Assembly (NCBI GenBank): GCA_022749755.1
Contig: CM040443.1
Location: 16,273,244-16,337,243, forward strand
DNA length: 64,000 nt
Source: Azadirachta indica
Taxonomy: Eukaryota; Streptophyta; Magnoliopsida; Sapindales; Meliaceae
Reading direction: 5' to 3'
Shown here: positions 60,652 to 64,000 of the stretch, piece by piece
Layout: each line of letters opens with the position of its first letter
How positions within the stretch are numbered: position 1 is the first letter of the stretch
Notes under the pieces: model-generated
Databases searched by the model: none
What the model was told of the DNA's origin: nothing
Seen by the model: only the letters and a program-made list of their open reading frames with translations
Translations under genes and position numbers: made by a program

Positions 60652-63600
60652 ATATGATATCAGAGTAATGCAAAGATCCTAAAATCGTGAAGCCCAATAT
60701 GAGTACTATAGTAAGAGTTGCAAATAGTAACAAATGTTACTGTTTGCAAATACTGTTTACATGATACTATTCACATTAAATGTCGAAAGAGTGGTAAAAG
60801 ACAAGATGGTTTGTTTGTTTGTTTTTTTTTTCTACAACCGTACTAATCATTTATTTGAAAACATCTGAAAAAAGTTTAGAAAATCAACATGTGCCAATCA
60901 AAGTTATCTCATCTATAAGGACAACTTTTATGAACTTGCAACTTTTTCCTCTGATAATACTGATAACTCTTGTGTGCCATTATCTAGAAAAGCTAGTTAT
61001 CAATCTACTCTTGGTAACTAGTTATCAATCTACTCTTGGTAACTAGCTAATTAATGGATCTTTAATAAGGATTAATTCTACCTCTTAGATAATTGATTTT
61101 GGGGCATCATCTCATATGACTAGTAATAACTCTGTTTTTAGTTCTTATTCCTCATCTAATAAATCATCTTCTATAGTATTGGTAGATGGTTCTAAAATCG
61201 ATGTTGTAGAAATAAGAACTGTCTTTGCCAATTTTACTCTTCATCTTTCTTCAGCTCTCCATGTACTTAAATTTCGTATAAATATTTTATCAATTAATCA
61301 AATAACTAAAAATTTAAATTATTCTATCACATTCTTTCCATCTCATTGTATTTTTCAGGATCTTAATACGGGAAAGATGATTGGTGGAGAACAAAGATGA
61401 ATGGAGTGTATTATCTTTCTAGTTTGTTATAATTTTCTATTTGTGCATTATCCTGCTCAGTATCTTCAGAACAATGGCACTACAGACTAGGACATCCTTC
61501 TTCCCAAATCCTTAAATGAATGAATCTACCTGGTTTTGTTAATTCTAGTATTGAGTGAGAGTCTTGTCAAATAGGTAAACATTATCGTATCTCTTTTCTT
61601 GCATGCATCAATAAACCTAATTTGCGTCTTTTTCAATTGGTTCATTCTAATATTTGGGGTCCATGTCAAATTTCCAATTATCATAGCTTTAATTATTTTC
61701 TATCATTTGTTGATGATTATTCTTGAGCTACATAGATATATCTTTTAAAAGAACAGTCAGAAGTCTGTATTATATTTGAATCATTTTTCAAAGATTTACA
61801 AACTGAGCTTGATGTGTCTATTCAAATTTTTTGTTCTAGTAATGCATTAGAGTATTATCACTCTATATTTTCTAAATTTTGTAGGAAATAAAAAGTGATT
61901 CATCAAACCTCATGCCTTTATACTCCTCAACAAAATGGGATAGCTAAAAAAAAAAAATAGGCACTTGTTAAACATTGCTCGAACAATCCTATTTTATATG
62001 AAAGTACCATCTACATTCTTAGGACAAGCAATTATTACTATTTGTTATCTAAAAAGTAAGCTTTCATCTTCTATTCTTAACTTTAGAACAACATAAAATA
62101 TTTTATTTCCTGAAAAACATCTTTTTTCACTTCTACGTTGTATTTTTAGTTGTGTTTATTTTGTCCACATATTTAATACTCATGACAAATTTTCAGCTCG
62201 ATTTGTTAAAGTATTTTTCTAGCATATTTTAGAACTCGGAAAGGTTATAAATATCTAGATCCTACTTTTAGTAAAACTTACATTAGTGCTGATGTCACAT
62301 TTTTCAAGTCTACTTCTTATTTCTCAAAAAAAGGGATATAGTTTGCAAACTAATCTTTTTTCTCTCACCATACCTCTTTCTCATTCTATGCATACTATTG
62401 TACCTATCTCTATACCTGTCGTTCCTATAGAGAAACCCCTTTAGGTGTACGTAAGTAAAAAAGATCATCAACAATTGATCTTTAAAGTGAGTCTCCTCTA
62501 TATTCCTCTTCTACCCAAGCGATGACCTCCAATGAAGATTCTCCTCCATCAATTGATGATATCGATCTTGATCTCCCTATTGCAATTTGAAAAGGTAAAA
62601 GAACAACTACTACTAGGTATCCTTTTGCTCAATTTGTTTCTTTTAATATGCTTTCATTTGCTTTTCGATTCTTTGCGTCGTCTTTGTCTATTATATCTTT
62701 GCTTAAAACATCTCAAAAAGCATTTGCACATCCTACTTGGGCAAAGCCATGAAAGTAGAGATGGCAACTCTTTATGATTGTTGTACTTGGGAACTATAAA
62801 AAATCCCAGATGGTAAAGAAACTGTAAGTTGTTGGCAAGTATTTGCCATCAAGTATCACCCAGATGGTACCATAGAGAGATTAAAACTTGGTTGGTAGCT
62901 AAAAGTTTTGCTCAAACATATGAAGTAGATTATTTTCAAACATTTTCTCCTTTTGCTCAACTTAATTCTATTAGAATTCTTATATCTCTACTTGTTTTTC
63001 ATGATTGGCCTCTTTTCCAACTTGATGTTAAAAATGTTTTTCTATACGGAGATTTGCAGGAAGAGGTTTATATGGCGCAACCTCCAGAATTTGTTGTTTA
63101 AGGGGAGTCTAATTTGGTATGTCGGTTGAGAAAAGCTATATATGGTCTTAAGCAATCTCCAAGGGCATGATTTGAAAAACTTAGTGGTGTGCTGAAATCT
63201 ATCAATTTCAAAAGATGCCAATCTAATCATTCAATCTTCATTCAACATACTTCACTAGGAATAATTATTCTTATGGTGTATGTAGATGATATTATCATTT
63301 CTGAGAGTGATTTGCATAAAGACTTAGGTCAGCTCACGTATTTCTTGGGCATTGAAGTAGCAAAAGGAAAGGAAGGTCTTGTGTTGTTTCAAAGGAAATA
63401 TGTTTAGGATTTATTGTTGGAAACAAGTATGTTAAGATCTAAATCAACTGATACTCCTATGGAATCAAACGTAAAGCTTGATGGTGAAAATAGTCCAAAG
63501 TTTGAGGACAAAAAGAGGTATAGAAGCCTTGTGGGAAAATTGATTTATTTGATAGTAACAAGACTTGATATCACTTTTGTAGTTTAGGCTGTGAGTCAAT

Positions 63601-64000
63601 ACATGCAATCATAAACAAAGATTAATTAGAAAGTAGTCTGTAGAATTCTCAGGTACCTCAAACGGACTATCTGAATAGGAATTCTTTATAAAAAAGGTAG
63701 CATGTTAGATATTGTATGCTTCTCTGATGCAAATTAGGCAGGATCTAAAACTGATAGACGATCTACAAGTGACTATTGTACCTTTCTTGGTGGCAACCTA
63801 GTGACTTGGAGGAGTAGGAAACAAAACGTTGTAGCTACGTCTAGCATTGAAACAAAATATCGAGCTCTGGCTCATATAGCTTTTGAATTGACGTGGATTA
63901 AAAATTTTTTGAAAGAGTTTGAGGTTGAGGTGAAAAGTTCGGCTATAATGTATTGCAACAATCGGGCGGCTACTTATATAGCCAGCAACCCAATTTTTCA
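60432..64000 (+). mobile_element. Copia retrotransposon, runs off the right edge
   Basis: The LTR is 60,432-60,651 (tgttagaac to ttcttca), followed by the primer-binding site tgatatcagag at about 60,655. Gag is largely deleted. Protease starts near 61,095 (IDFGASSHMTS), integrase near 61,460-61,960, and reverse transcriptase runs at 62,780-63,410 with FQLDVKNVFLYGDL, YGLKQSPRA and the catalytic YVDDIIIS (about 63,275-63,300). RNase H (WRSRKQNVVATSSIETKYRA, YCNNRAATYIASNP) reaches the window end. In-frame stops and shifts are present throughout. The 3' LTR would lie right of 64,000. The element interrupts copy C intron 10, next to ctaat at 60,427-60,431. Confidence 0.9.

Noticed and set aside
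1..64000. CRISPR arrays, operons, tRNA and rRNA genes
   Set aside because: No regularly spaced direct repeats, cloverleaf-like genes or rRNA blocks were seen. The tRNA-like matches are only the primer-binding sites of LTR elements.

Overview
This window is nuclear DNA from a flowering plant, most likely a eudicot. The evidence is AT-rich intergenic sequence, GT-AG introns, many Copia, Gypsy and Sirevirus-type LTR retrotransposons, and long-TIR DNA elements. I cannot name the species. All coordinates and alignments were made by eye, so edges not stated as exact are good to about 10-30 bases.

The main gene (copy A, minus strand, 7,070-21,713, 14 exons) encodes a giant dual-helicase protein of about 2,780 residues. 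It joins a Sen1/UPF1-like SF1B helicase (exons 1-7), a UvrD/TRANK1-like SF1A helicase (exons 8-10) and a long helical, TPR-like C-terminal region (exons 11-14). Every splice site fits, but the reading frame breaks at four places (exons 1, 4, 12 and 14), each a one-base difference in or near a mononucleotide run. Copy A is therefore either a recently decaying gene or a good gene with consensus errors.

Two more copies lie to the right on the same strand. Copy B (23,738-27,154) is a partial tandem duplicate holding only exons 1-3, with four frame-breaking lesions of its own. Copy C (44,935-60,431) holds exons 11-14. It is split by a Mutator-like element, a Gypsy element (5-bp duplication ATAAC), a Copia element (5-bp duplication ATTAG) and a truncated minus-strand Copia, and its right side is cut by another Copia that runs off the window.

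The rest is mostly transposons. 1-5,650 holds long-TIR elements and a foldback MITE. 27,567-31,333 is a stack of TIR elements upstream of copy B. 31,887-36,076 is a minus-strand Copia with a Gypsy fragment inside it. 36,700-40,280 is a decayed minus-strand Sirevirus with an array of polypurine-tract motifs. 43,199-44,058 is a broken TPR-protein copy resembling the plastid protein SLOW GREEN 1.

No tRNA, rRNA or CRISPR array was seen. The only plausible functional gene is copy A. The window's interest lies in the fused double helicase, how its family has been copied and broken, and the readable order of transposon insertions.
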